Of a DNA stretch of 64,000 nucleotides, positions 42,823-51,349 are shown in pieces; position 1 is the first letter of the stretch, and every line of letters starts with the position of its first letter. The position numbers and the translations under genes are program-made. The notes under the pieces are model-generated. The model searched no databases. It was not told the DNA's origin and was given only the letters and a program-made list of their open reading frames with translations. Source of the DNA: Streptomyces plumbidurans (GTDB lineage: Bacteria; Actinomycetota; Actinomycetes; Streptomycetales; Streptomycetaceae); contig NZ_JAFJSY010000069.1 of NCBI RefSeq assembly GCF_019857225.1, forward strand, positions 1 through 64,000, read 5' to 3'.

Positions 42823-43263
42823 CTACTCCTCCCGCCCCGCCTGTTCGGCCAGCACCCTGTGCAGTGGCTCCGTCTCCCGGCGCCGGTACTCCTGGATCGC
42901 CCAGCCGTTGCCGTCCGGGTCCTTGAAGTACATGAAGGTGGCGCCGTCCTGGGGTGCGAACGGCTGCGGCTCGGTGACGTCCAGGCCGCGCGCGGTCAGC
43001 TCCTCGTGGGCGGCCTTGGCGTCCGTCACGCACAGCTGCATGCCGTGGTACGTCCCCGGCCGCGGCGTGCCGGTCGGCACCTCCAGGCCGTCGACGAGCG
43101 CGATCGAGCAGCCCGAACCGGGCGGCGTCAGCTGCACGATCCGTACGCCCGGCATCACCTCGCCGTCCAGGTCCACATGGAAGCCGACCTTGTCCCGGTA
43201 GAACTCCTTGGCCCGGTCCACGTCGGAGACGGGCAGCAACAGCACTTCGAGGCTCATGTCCAT
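42823..43263 (-). CDS. VOC-family protein 2
   Basis: A 146-aa VOC protein: SLEVLLLPVSDVDRAKEFYR opens the first motif, YHGMQLCVTDAKAAHEEL the second, and YFKDPDGNGWAIQEY ends with the Glu typical of the metal site. GGAG lies 7 bp before ATG 43263. The open frame continues ten codons upstream to an ATG inside the TCATGCG repeat, which provides alternative in-frame starts. It is transcribed together with VOC gene 1, whose start abuts this stop. Confidence 0.82.
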   Translation of the reverse strand: MDMSLEVLLLPVSDVDRAKEFYRDKVGFHVDLDGEVMPGVRIVQLTPPGSGCSIALVDGLEVPTGTPRPGTYHGMQLCVTDAKAAHEELTARGLDVTEPQPFAPQDGATFMYFKDPDGNGWAIQEYRRRETEPLHRVLAEQAGREE

Positions 43264-43289
43264 GGAACGACTCCTTCGTCGTACGTCGG

Positions 43290-43331
43290 TCATGCGTCAT
43301 GCGTCATGCGTCATGCGTCATGCGTCATGCG
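43290..43331. repeat. Heptanucleotide microsatellite (TCATGCG)6
   Basis: Six perfect copies of TCATGCG run from 43290 to 43331, between the pyridoxamine-oxidase-like gene and the VOC gene 2 start. On the - strand every copy reads CGCATGA and so contains an ATG. As seven is not a multiple of three, successive ATGs fall in different frames. The copy nearest the gene is in frame with VOC gene 2 (start at 43293). Confidence 0.95.
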
Positions 43332-43357
43332 CCAGGCGTCGGGCGACCGGTCGTGCG

Positions 43358-43870
43358 TCAGGTGAAGCGCCACCGTGTCTGGCTGAACGGCTCCCCCTTA
43401 CCGAAGCCGAAAACGGTGCGCGGCGCCACCGAGAAGACGAACGCCTGCCCGCCCCCGTGATGGAACGCCCCCTCCCGCACCTCGAAGTGCCAGAAGCTGC
43501 CGTACTTCGCCTCCCACGCGGCGGCCAGCTCGCGCAGCCGCCCCTCGTGCGTCACCCGCACCGCCTCGCCCTCCACGACCAGGTCGTAGCCCTTGTCCCA
43601 GGTGTTGTTGCCGGTCGTGAGCGTGACGTGCGGGTTCGCCGCGAGGTTGTGCGCCTTGCGCTCCTCGGGCCCCGTGCAGAAGTGCAGCGCGCCGTCCGCC
43701 CACACCGCGGGCAGCGGCGTCACATGCGGCCGCCCGTCCGGCCGCACCGTCGAGATCCAGAACAGCTCGGCCCGCGCGATCCGCGCCTCGGCCTCCGGCC
43801 AGGCGGTCGCTGTCGCCCGCGGATCGCTGTAACGGGTGTCGAGACGTGTCTGCGGGGTGCTGTCCGCCAT
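43358..43870 (-). CDS. Pyridoxamine 5'-phosphate oxidase-like flavin/F420-binding protein
   Basis: A 170-aa split-barrel protein: ELFWISTVRPDGRPHVTPLP, AVWADGALHFCTGP and HVTLTTGNNTWDKGYDLVVE are the typical strands of the PNPOx-like superfamily. Members bind FMN or F420 and act as oxidases, reductases or haem-binding proteins; no residue here decides between them. Streptomyces has many such proteins. It lies upstream of VOC gene 2 on the same strand, separated by the microsatellite. Confidence 0.85.
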   Translation of the reverse strand: MADSTPQTRLDTRYSDPRATATAWPEAEARIARAELFWISTVRPDGRPHVTPLPAVWADGALHFCTGPEERKAHNLAANPHVTLTTGNNTWDKGYDLVVEGEAVRVTHEGRLRELAAAWEAKYGSFWHFEVREGAFHHGGGQAFVFSVAPRTVFGFGKGEPFSQTRWRFT

Positions 43871-44064
43871 GGGCCGTCCTCCTCGTACCGGAAGCTCCGT
43901 ACCAAGGGGTGACCGCGGCCGACCCGGAAACTCATCGGGCGCCCGCCGGGAACGGCACTGCTCACCCGCTGAGACGCCCCTTCCGCCCCGGCGCCCCCGC
44001 CCCCGTCACCGGCTAGGCTCGGGCCAGTACGACCTTGGTCCGAGGGTCCGACAGGAGGACGGGG

Positions 44065-47000
44065 ATGAGCGCGCCGGGGCGCAGAAGCAGTACCTTCACG
44101 CGGCTGCTGCGGCACGGATTCACCGATCCCTCGGCCGCCGAGCGGCTGCTGGACAGCCCGGAGCTCACGCATGTGCGCGACGACCCGGTCCTGCTGGAGG
44201 CACTCGGCGCGACCGCCGACCCGGATCTCGCGCTGCTCGGACTCGTACGCCTCCTGGAGGCGCAGCCCGGCCCCACCGCGCGCCACGAGCTGCTGGACAC
44301 GCTGATAGCGGCCAAACCGCTGCGCGACCGGCTGCTCGGCGTGCTCGGCGCCTCCGCCGCGCTCGGCGACCACCTGCACCGCCACCCGCGCGACTGGGAG
44401 GCCCTGGTCACCTACGAGCCGCGCGACCTGCACCCGGGCGTGGAGGAGTTCGAGCGCGGGCTCGCCGAGGCCACCGACCCCGTCTCCCTGCGCGTCGCCT
44501 ACCGCCGCTGTCTGCTGTCCATCGCCGCCCGCGACGTCTGCGGCACCACCGACATCGCCCAGAACGCCGCCGAACTCGCCGACCTCGCCACCGCCACCCT
44601 GCGCGCGGCCCTCGCGATCGCGAGCGCCGCCGCCCCCGAGGACGCCGCCCTGTGCCGGCTCGCGGTCGTCGCGATGGGCAAGTGCGGCGGCCACGAGCTC
44701 AACTACGTCTCCGACGTCGACGTGATCTTCGTCGGCGAGGCAGTCGACAGCGCCGACGAGGACAAGGCGCTGCGGGCCGCCACCCGGCTGGCCTCGCACA
44801 TGATGCGGATCTGTTCCGAGACGACCGTCGAGGGCTCGATCTGGCCCGTCGACGCCAATCTGCGGCCCGAGGGCAGGAACGGCCCGCTGGTGCGCACGCT
44901 CTCCAGCCATGTCGCCTACTACCAGCGCTGGGCCAAGACCTGGGAGTTCCAGGCCCTGCTCAAGGCCCGCCCGGTGGCCGGCGACCTTGGGCTCGGCGAG
45001 GAGTACGTCGCCGCCCTCGAACCCCTCGTCTGGAAGGCCGCCGAGCGCGAGAACTTCGTCGCCGACGTCCAGCAGATGCGCCGCCGCGTCGTGGAGAACA
45101 TCCCCGTCGCCGAGGTCGACCGCGAGCTGAAACTCGGCCCCGGAGGCCTCAGGGACGTCGAATTCGCCGTACAGCTGCTGCAGTTGGTGCACGGCCGCGC
45201 GGACGCGGGCCTGCGCAGCGGCACCACGCTGAACGCGCTGCAGGCGCTCGCGGCGGGCGGCTACGTGGGCCGCGCCGACGCCGTGCAGCTCGACCAGGCC
45301 TACCGCTTCCTGCGCTCCATGGAGCACCGCATCCAGCTCTACCGGCTGCGCCGCACCCATCTCGTCCCCGAGGACGAGGCCGACCAGCGCCGCATCGGCC
45401 GCTCGCTCGGCCTGCGCGTCGACCCGGTCGCCGAGCTGAACCGCGAGTGGCGCCGCCACGCCTCCGTCGTACGCCGGCTGCACGAGAAGCTCTTCTACCG
45501 CCCGCTGCTCGACGCGGTCGCCCAACTCGCCCCCGGCGAGGCCCGGTTGAGCGCGGAAGCGGCCCGCGAGCGGATGGTCGCGCTGGGCTACGCCGACCCG
45601 GCCGCCGCCCTGCGCCACCTGGAGGCGCTGGCCTCCGGCGTCACCCGCAAGGCGGCCATCCAGCGCACCCTGCTGCCCGTCCTGCTGGGCTGGTTCGCGG
45701 ACTCCGCCGACCCGGACGCGGGCCTGCTCAACTTCCGCAAGGTCTCGGACGCCCTGGGCAAGACGCCCTGGTACCTGCGGCTGCTGCGGGACGAGGGCGC
45801 CGCCGCCGAGAACCTGGCGCGCGTGCTGTCCGCCGGACGCCTCGCCCCCGACCTGCTGATGCGTGCCCCGGAGGCGGTGGCCCTGCTCGGCGACGGCGGC
45901 GGCGACGGCCGCGGCCTCGAACCGCGCGGCCGCGAGCATCTGGAGCAGGAAATCCTCGCCGCCGTGCGCCGCGCCCAGAACGCGGAGCAGGCGGTCACCG
46001 CGGCCCGTGGCGTACGCCGCCGGGAGCTGTTCCGCACGGCCGCGTCCGACATCGTCCGCTCCTACGGCACCGAGACCCAGCCCGCCGAGGCCGACGAGGG
46101 CACCCTGGTGGACCGGGTCGGCGGCGCGATCTCCGACCTGACGGCGGCGACGCTCGCGGGCACGCTGCGCGCCGTGGTGCGCGAGAACTGGGGCGACACC
46201 CTGCCGACCCGCTTCGCGATCATCGGCATGGGCCGCTTCGGCGGACACGAAATGGGCTACGGCTCCGACGCCGACGTGCTCTTCGTGCACGAGCCGCCCG
46301 AGGGCACCGACGAGCGGACGGCCGCCGACGCCGCGAACAAGGTCGTCTCCGAGATGCGGCGCCTGCTGCAGCTGCCGAGCGCGGACCCGCCGCTGCTGAT
46401 CGACGCCGACCTGCGCCCGGAGGGCAAGTCCGGCCCCCTCGTGCGCACCCTGAAGTCCTACGAGGCGTACTACCGCCGCTGGTCCCTGGTCTGGGAGTCG
46501 CAGGCGCTGCTGCGGGCCGAGCCGGTCGCCGGGGACGAGGAGCTGGGCCGCCGCTTCATCGAGCTGATCGACCCGCTGCGCTACCCCGCCGAGGGGCTCG
46601 GGGAGGACGCCGTACGGGAGATCCGGCGGCTGAAGGCCCGGATGGAGTCCGAGCGGCTGCCGCGCGGCACCGACCCCAAGCTGCACTCCAAGCTGGGGCC
46701 CGGGGGCCTGTCCGACGTCGAGTGGACCGTGCAGCTGCTGCAGATGCAGCACGGCTGGGCCGAGCCGGGGCTGCGGACCACCCGTACCCGCGAGGCCCTG
46801 GCCGCGGCGTGCGCGGCCGGGCTGATCTCCGCAGAGGACGCGGCGACCCTGGACGAGGCCTGGGTGCTCGCCACGCGCGTGCGCAACGCCGTGATGCTGG
46901 TGCGCGGCCGGGCCGGCGACACCTTCCCGTCGGACGGCCGTGAACTGGCCGCCGTCGGCCGGTACTTGGGCTTCGGCGACGGCCACGTCGGCGACATGCT

Positions 47001-47067
47001 CGACGCCTACCGGCGCTCCGCCCGGCGGGCCCGGGCCGTGGTGGAGGAGCTGTTCTACGGCGCGTAG
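44065..47067 (+). CDS. glnE: Bifunctional glutamine synthetase adenylyltransferase/deadenylase
   Basis: A 1000-aa enzyme with two nucleotidyltransferase domains. The N-terminal one has GKCGGHELNYVSDVDVIF near residue 204 (removes AMP), the C-terminal one GMGRFGGHEMGYGSDADVLF near 720 (adds AMP). Each is followed by a helical bundle. It adjusts glutamine synthetase I activity to nitrogen supply. AGGAGG lies 6 bp before ATG 44065. The last 25 residues (ending EELFYGA) are repeated three more times downstream. It converges on the PAP2 gene. Confidence 0.94.
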   Translation: MSAPGRRSSTFTRLLRHGFTDPSAAERLLDSPELTHVRDDPVLLEALGATADPDLALLGLVRLLEAQPGPTARHELLDTLIAAKPLRDRLLGVLGASAALGDHLHRHPRDWEALVTYEPRDLHPGVEEFERGLAEATDPVSLRVAYRRCLLSIAARDVCGTTDIAQNAAELADLATATLRAALAIASAAAPEDAALCRLAVVAMGKCGGHELNYVSDVDVIFVGEAVDSADEDKALRAATRLASHMMRICSETTVEGSIWPVDANLRPEGRNGPLVRTLSSHVAYYQRWAKTWEFQALLKARPVAGDLGLGEEYVAALEPLVWKAAERENFVADVQQMRRRVVENIPVAEVDRELKLGPGGLRDVEFAVQLLQLVHGRADAGLRSGTTLNALQALAAGGYVGRADAVQLDQAYRFLRSMEHRIQLYRLRRTHLVPEDEADQRRIGRSLGLRVDPVAELNREWRRHASVVRRLHEKLFYRPLLDAVAQLAPGEARLSAEAARERMVALGYADPAAALRHLEALASGVTRKAAIQRTLLPVLLGWFADSADPDAGLLNFRKVSDALGKTPWYLRLLRDEGAAAENLARVLSAGRLAPDLLMRAPEAVALLGDGGGDGRGLEPRGREHLEQEILAAVRRAQNAEQAVTAARGVRRRELFRTAASDIVRSYGTETQPAEADEGTLVDRVGGAISDLTAATLAGTLRAVVRENWGDTLPTRFAIIGMGRFGGHEMGYGSDADVLFVHEPPEGTDERTAADAANKVVSEMRRLLQLPSADPPLLIDADLRPEGKSGPLVRTLKSYEAYYRRWSLVWESQALLRAEPVAGDEELGRRFIELIDPLRYPAEGLGEDAVREIRRLKARMESERLPRGTDPKLHSKLGPGGLSDVEWTVQLLQMQHGWAEPGLRTTRTREALAAACAAGLISAEDAATLDEAWVLATRVRNAVMLVRGRAGDTFPSDGRELAAVGRYLGFGDGHVGDMLDAYRRSARRARAVVEELFYGA

Positions 47068-47692
47068 GCCGTCGGTGACGGCGTGGGTCGGGCGGGTGCC
47101 GGCAGGCGGGGCGGGGCGTGGGGCAGGCGCCTGTACCGGGTTGGGGCCTCCGCGGACCCGGATCGGCGACGTGCTCGACGCCCACCGGCGCTCCGCCCGG
47201 CGGGCCCGGGCCGTGGTGGAGGAGCTGTTCTACGGGGCGTAGGCGTTCGGTGACGGCGTGGGTCGGGCGGGTGCCGGCAGGCGGGGGAGGGCGTGGGGCA
47301 GGCGCCGGTACCGGGTTGGGGTCTCCGCGGACCCGGAGCGGCGACATGCTCGACGCCTACCGGCGCTCCGCCCGGCGGGCCCGGGCCGTGGTGGAGGAGC
47401 TGTTCTACGGGGCGTAGGCGGTCGGTGACGGCGTGGGTCGAGCGGGTGCCGGCAGGCGGGGGAGGGCGTGGGGCAGGCGCCTGTACCGGGTTGGGGTCTC
47501 CGCGGACCCGGATCGGCGACATGCTCGACGCCCACCGGCGCTCCGCCCGGCGGGCCCGGGCCGTGGTGGAGGAGCTGTTCTACGGGGCGTAGGCCTTCGG
47601 TGACGCAGCGGGTCCAGCGGGCTCCGGGATGCGGGGCAGGGCGTACGGCAGGCGGCCGTACCAGATGCGGGCCACCGCGAACCCCAGGGCGA
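46993..47692. repeat. 175-bp tandem array at the glnE/PAP2 convergent junction
   Basis: Unit starts (GACATGCTCGACGCC or close variants) lie at 46993, 47168, 47343 and 47518, exactly 175 bp apart. Each holds the last 25 codons of glnE with a stop (ARAVVEELFYGA) and the 3' end of the opposing PAP2 gene (RLPHALPRLP-like, ending AYAP). Copies 1-3 have PAP2 tails clearly diverged from the native one in copy 4, and differ from each other by a few bases, such as TAC/CAC and ATG/GTG. In the native junction the two genes overlap tail to tail by 13 bp (47580-47592). The array accounts for the gene-free stretch 47068-47579. Confidence 0.95.
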
Positions 47693-48443
47693 GGCAGAGC
47701 AGGCCGCCCACCGCGTCCAGCCAGAAGTGGTTCGCCGTGGCCACGATGACGGTCAGCGTCGCCATCGGGTAGAGCACACCGAGCACGCGCGCCCAGGGCG
47801 CCTTGGCCAGGAAGAAGATCGTCAGCCCGCACCACACCGACCAGCCGATGTGCATGGACGGCATCGCGGCGTACTGGTTCGACATGTGCTTCAGGTCGCC
47901 GGAGGCCATCGAGCCCCAGGTGTGGTGGACCAGGACCGTGTCGACGAAGGTGCTGCCGTTCATCAGCCGCGGCGGCGCCAGCGGATACAGGTAGTAGCCG
48001 ATCAGGGCCGCGCCCGTGGTCACGAACAGCACCAGACGTGTCGCCGCGTAGCGGCCCGGATGCCGGCGGTACAGCCACACCAGCACGCCCAGCGTCACCA
48101 CGAAGTGCAGTGTCGCGTAGTAGTAGTTCATGCCGGTGATCAACCAAGTCACCGAGTTCAGCGAGTGGTTGACCGACTCCTCGACGGCGATGCCGAGATG
48201 GTGCTCCGTCCGCCACAGCCAGTCGGCGTTGCGCAGCGCCTCGCCGCGCTGCTCCGGGACCGCGTTGCGGATCAGTGAGTACGTCCAGTAACTCACCGCG
48301 ATCAGAACGATCTCGAACCACAGACGGGGTCGGCGCGGGGTGCGCAGCCGGGTCAGCGGACCCGCTCGGTCCGCGGCCGTGAGGGAGTCAGGAGCGGCCG
48401 TATTCCCACGGTCTTCCAGACTGGTCACGGTCGAGTCACCCAT
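47580..48443 (-). CDS. PAP2-superfamily membrane phosphatase
   Basis: A 287-aa protein with six hydrophobic helices. The phosphatase signature appears as LAPPRLM, then PSMHIGWSVW and ATANHFWLDAVGG (catalytic histidines), the order of PAP2/inositol-phosphotransferase-like enzymes that act on lipid phosphates outside the membrane. ATG 48443 (GDSTVTS) has GTG 48449 as a two-codon-longer alternative. Its tail ends KAYAP and overlaps the last glnE-tail copy. Confidence 0.86.
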   Translation of the reverse strand: MGDSTVTSLEDRGNTAAPDSLTAADRAGPLTRLRTPRRPRLWFEIVLIAVSYWTYSLIRNAVPEQRGEALRNADWLWRTEHHLGIAVEESVNHSLNSVTWLITGMNYYYATLHFVVTLGVLVWLYRRHPGRYAATRLVLFVTTGAALIGYYLYPLAPPRLMNGSTFVDTVLVHHTWGSMASGDLKHMSNQYAAMPSMHIGWSVWCGLTIFFLAKAPWARVLGVLYPMATLTVIVATANHFWLDAVGGLLCLALGFAVARIWYGRLPYALPRIPEPAGPAASPKAYAP

Positions 48444-48574
48444 AGGCACAAAGTCTGCCAGAAACGCCTTCGCCCACCGATCATCCCTCGGTCGGGTTCG
48501 ATGCGCATGTCCTACGACGGCAAGACGTCCCGGCCTCCTACCAGCGCACTGCGCGGGGCCGCGGATTCTCCGCC

Positions 48575-49639
48575 CTAGGGACGATTTCGGTCCCCAGGGG
48601 CCGAAGCGGTCGAACCGCGCACCACCAGCTCCGGCATGAACACGAACTCACTGTGCGGCGCAGGCGTTCCGCCGATCTCCTCCAGCAGCGTCCGCACCGC
48701 CGCCTGGCCCATCGCCGGGACCGGCTTGCGGATCGTGGTCAGCGGCGGGTCGGTGAAGGCGATCAGCGGGGAGTCGTCGAAGCCCACCACCGAGACGTCC
48801 CGCGGGACTTCGAGGCCCATCTGCCGGGCCGCGCGTATCGCGCCGAGCGCCATCATGTCGCTCGCGCACACCACCGCCGTGCAGTCGCGGCCGATCAGCG
48901 CGGTCGCGGCGGCCTGACCGCCCTCCAGCGTGTAGAGGGAGTGCTGGACGAGGTCGGTCTCGACCTCCTGCGCGGCAAGGCCCAACTGGTCCTGCATCGC
49001 GCGGACGAAGCCCTCGATCTTGCGCTGCACCGGCACGAACCGCTTGGGGCCGAGCGCGAGCCCGATCCGGGTGTGCCCCAGGGACGCCAGATGGGTCACC
49101 GCCAGCGTCATCGCGGCCCGGTCGTCGGGGGAGATGAAGGGCGCCTGCACCTTCGGCGAGAAGCCGTCCACCAGCACGTACGGAACGCCCTGTGCGCGCA
49201 GGCGGTCGTAGCGCTCCATGTCGGCGGTGGTGTCGGCGTGCAGTCCGGAGACGTAGATGATGCCGGCCACGCCCCGGTCGACCAGCATCTCGGTGAGCTC
49301 GTCCTCGGTCGAGCCGCCCGGCGTCTGGGTGGCGAGGACCGGGGTGTAGCCCTGCCGGGTCAGGGCCTGGCCGATCACCTGGGCCAGCGCGGGGAATATC
49401 GGGTTCTCCAGCTCCGGGGTGATCAGGCCCACCAGACCCTCGCTGCGCTGCCGCAGCCGCACCGGGCGTTCGTACCCCAGGACGTCGAGGGCGGCGAGCA
49501 CGGACTGACGGGTGGTGGCGGCAACGCCCGGCTTCCCGTTGAGGACGCGGCTGACGGTCGCTTCGCTCACCCCCGCCTGCGCAGCGATGTCCGCAAGCCG
49601 TGTGGTCACGGCACCGGACTGTACCGGCCGTCTCGTCAT
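48575..49639 (-). CDS. malR: LacI-family repressor of maltodextrin use, MalR
   Basis: A 354-aa regulator with the LacI head RLADIAAQAGVSEATVSRVL followed by a hinge RVLNGKPGV and a periplasmic-binding-protein-like sensor domain. The sequence agrees well, from memory, with the Streptomyces MalR (Reg1) that represses malEFG and amylase genes until maltodextrin or its derivative binds. GAGGGA is well placed before ATG 49639; a GTG ten codons later is an alternative. It diverges from malE across a repeat-rich operator region. Confidence 0.92.
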   Translation of the reverse strand: MTRRPVQSGAVTTRLADIAAQAGVSEATVSRVLNGKPGVAATTRQSVLAALDVLGYERPVRLRQRSEGLVGLITPELENPIFPALAQVIGQALTRQGYTPVLATQTPGGSTEDELTEMLVDRGVAGIIYVSGLHADTTADMERYDRLRAQGVPYVLVDGFSPKVQAPFISPDDRAAMTLAVTHLASLGHTRIGLALGPKRFVPVQRKIEGFVRAMQDQLGLAAQEVETDLVQHSLYTLEGGQAAATALIGRDCTAVVCASDMMALGAIRAARQMGLEVPRDVSVVGFDDSPLIAFTDPPLTTIRKPVPAMGQAAVRTLLEEIGGTPAPHSEFVFMPELVVRGSTASAPGDRNRP

Positions 49640-49715
49640 CGCGGTCCCTCAGTTCTGGTCGGTGCCCCTCGTCCCGCAAGGCGATGATTCCCGTGCGGAA
49701 GCAGGATGGCAAGAG

Positions 49716-49858
49716 CTTGCAGAGTCTTGCACAACCCGGGCAATCCCCGCTCAGGCCCGTGGAACACGGGTCTCGCGGCGGTCGACCGGGGGTCACGGCG
49801 GGGTAACTTCTGCAGCCTCTTGCACTTTTTTTCTGCAAGGTCTTTCGCAAGGCTTGCA
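49716..49858. promoter_or_regulatory. CTTGCA operator cluster between malR and malE
   Basis: CTTGCA occurs at 49716, 49726 (10 bp apart), 49819 and 49853, with its complement TGCAAG at 49834 and GCAAG at 49847. Clustered direct and inverted CTTGCA hexamers are the known MalR/Reg1 target pattern in Streptomyces amylase and mal promoters. The 330-bp gap 49640-49970 holds this cluster and both divergent promoters; otherwise I see nothing in it. Confidence 0.75.
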
Positions 49859-49970
49859 TCGCTGTTACGTTCCCACTCGCCCGGCGGCTCCATCGGCGCA
49901 GTCGGCACGACGGGAGCGGCGGACGGGGCCCTCCCGGCACCACACGGGCTTTCACCCTCAAGGAGAACTC

Positions 49971-51245
49971 ATGCGGCGTGGCATAGCGGCCACCGCGCTG
50001 GTGGCGTCCCTCGCCCTGGCGGCGACGGCGTGCGGCGGAAGTGACAGCGGCAGCGACAAGAGCGACGGCCCGGTCACCCTCACCTGGTGGGACACCTCCA
50101 ACGCCACCAATGAGGCGCCGACGTACAAGGCCCTGGTCAAGCAGTTCGAGGCCGCCAACAAGGGCATCAAGGTCAACTACGTCAACGTGCCCTTCGACCA
50201 GGCGCAGAACAAGTTCGACACCGCCGCAGGCTCCAAGGGCGCCCCGGACGTGCTGCGCTCCGAGGTCGGCTGGACCCCCGCCTTCGCCAAGAAGGGCTAC
50301 TTCCTGCCGCTGGACGGCACCGAGGCCCTCAAGGACCAGGGCAAGTTCCAGCCCAGCCTGATCAAGCAGGCCCAGTACGAGGGCAAGACCTACGGCGTCC
50401 CGCTGGTCACCGACACCCTCGCGCTCGTCTACAACAAGGCCCTGTTCAAGAAGGCCGGCATCACCGAGGCCCCCAAGACCTGGGACGAGCTGAAGGCCGA
50501 CTCCGCCAAGATCGACTCCAAGGCCAAGGTCTACGGCTACTGGGGCTCCACGCAGGCCTACTACGCCCAGTCCTTCCTCTACGGCGACGGCACCGACACC
50601 GTCGACGCCTCCGCCAAGAAGATCACCGTGAACTCGCCCGAGGCCAAGAAGGCCTACGGCACCTGGCTGAGCCTGTTCAAGGGGCAGGGCCTGCACAAGG
50701 CGGACACCACCGCCGACGCCTACGCCCACATCCAGGACGCCTTCGTCAACGGCAAGGTCGCCTCGATCATCCAGGGCCCCTGGGAGATCACGAACTTCTA
50801 CAAGGGCGCCGTCTTCAAGGACAAGTCCAACCTCGGCATCGCCACCGTCCCGGCCGGCACCTCCGGCAAGCCGGGCGCCCCGACCGGCGGCCACAACCTG
50901 TCCGTCTACGCCGGTTCCGACTCCGCGCACCAGAAGGCCGCGCTGAAGTTCGTCAACTTCATGACCTCCGCGAAGTCGCAGACGCAGATCGCGCTGAAGA
51001 ACTCGACGCTGCCGACCCGCGCCGACGCCTACACCGCCGAGGTCAAGTCCGACCCGGGCATCGCCGGCTTCCAGACGGTCCTGCCCGCCGCCCAGCCGCG
51101 CCCCGCGCTGCCCGAGTACAGCTCCCTGTGGGGCCCGCTGGACACCGAGCTGCCCAAGATCGCCGGCGGCAAGGAGTCCCTGGACAAGGGCCTGAGCAAC
51201 GCTGAACTCGCCATCGCCAAGCTGGTGCCCGACTTCAGCAAGTGA
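49971..51245 (+). CDS. malE: Maltose/maltodextrin-binding lipoprotein MalE
   Basis: A 424-aa exported solute-binding protein with a lipobox ending LAATACGG at about residues 17-24. The mature part is of the family 1 extracellular binding proteins (SBP_bac_1): LTWWDTSNATNEAPTYKALV at the start and VASIIQGPWEITNF, GGHNLSVY later. It captures maltose or maltodextrins outside the membrane and hands them to MalFG. CAAGGAG precedes the ATG. It is the first gene of the malEFG operon, repressed by MalR. Confidence 0.93.
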   Translation: MRRGIAATALVASLALAATACGGSDSGSDKSDGPVTLTWWDTSNATNEAPTYKALVKQFEAANKGIKVNYVNVPFDQAQNKFDTAAGSKGAPDVLRSEVGWTPAFAKKGYFLPLDGTEALKDQGKFQPSLIKQAQYEGKTYGVPLVTDTLALVYNKALFKKAGITEAPKTWDELKADSAKIDSKAKVYGYWGSTQAYYAQSFLYGDGTDTVDASAKKITVNSPEAKKAYGTWLSLFKGQGLHKADTTADAYAHIQDAFVNGKVASIIQGPWEITNFYKGAVFKDKSNLGIATVPAGTSGKPGAPTGGHNLSVYAGSDSAHQKAALKFVNFMTSAKSQTQIALKNSTLPTRADAYTAEVKSDPGIAGFQTVLPAAQPRPALPEYSSLWGPLDTELPKIAGGKESLDKGLSNAELAIAKLVPDFSK

Positions 51246-51251
51246 GCCCCG

Positions 51252-51296
51252 GGTGGCCGTCGGAACCGCCCCCGGGGGACGGGCCCGACGGCCACC
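51252..51296 (+). terminator. Hairpin between malE and malF
   Basis: GGTGGCCGTCGG (51252-51263) pairs perfectly with CCGACGGCCACC (51285-51296). It sits 6 bp after the malE stop in an otherwise co-directional operon, so it may be a partial terminator or 3'-end stabiliser, raising MalE over the permeases. There is a G/C-rich inner stem. Confidence 0.65.
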
Positions 51297-51349
51297 GGCC
51301 TGCGCGCAGCCACCTCTCAGAGCCGTAGAACTTCCAGAAGGTGTCGAAC

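Noticed and set aside
47118..47592. About 99-codon open frames ending EELFYGA in the 175-bp array
   Set aside because: They are read-through of spacer DNA into copied glnE tails, without ribosome sites.
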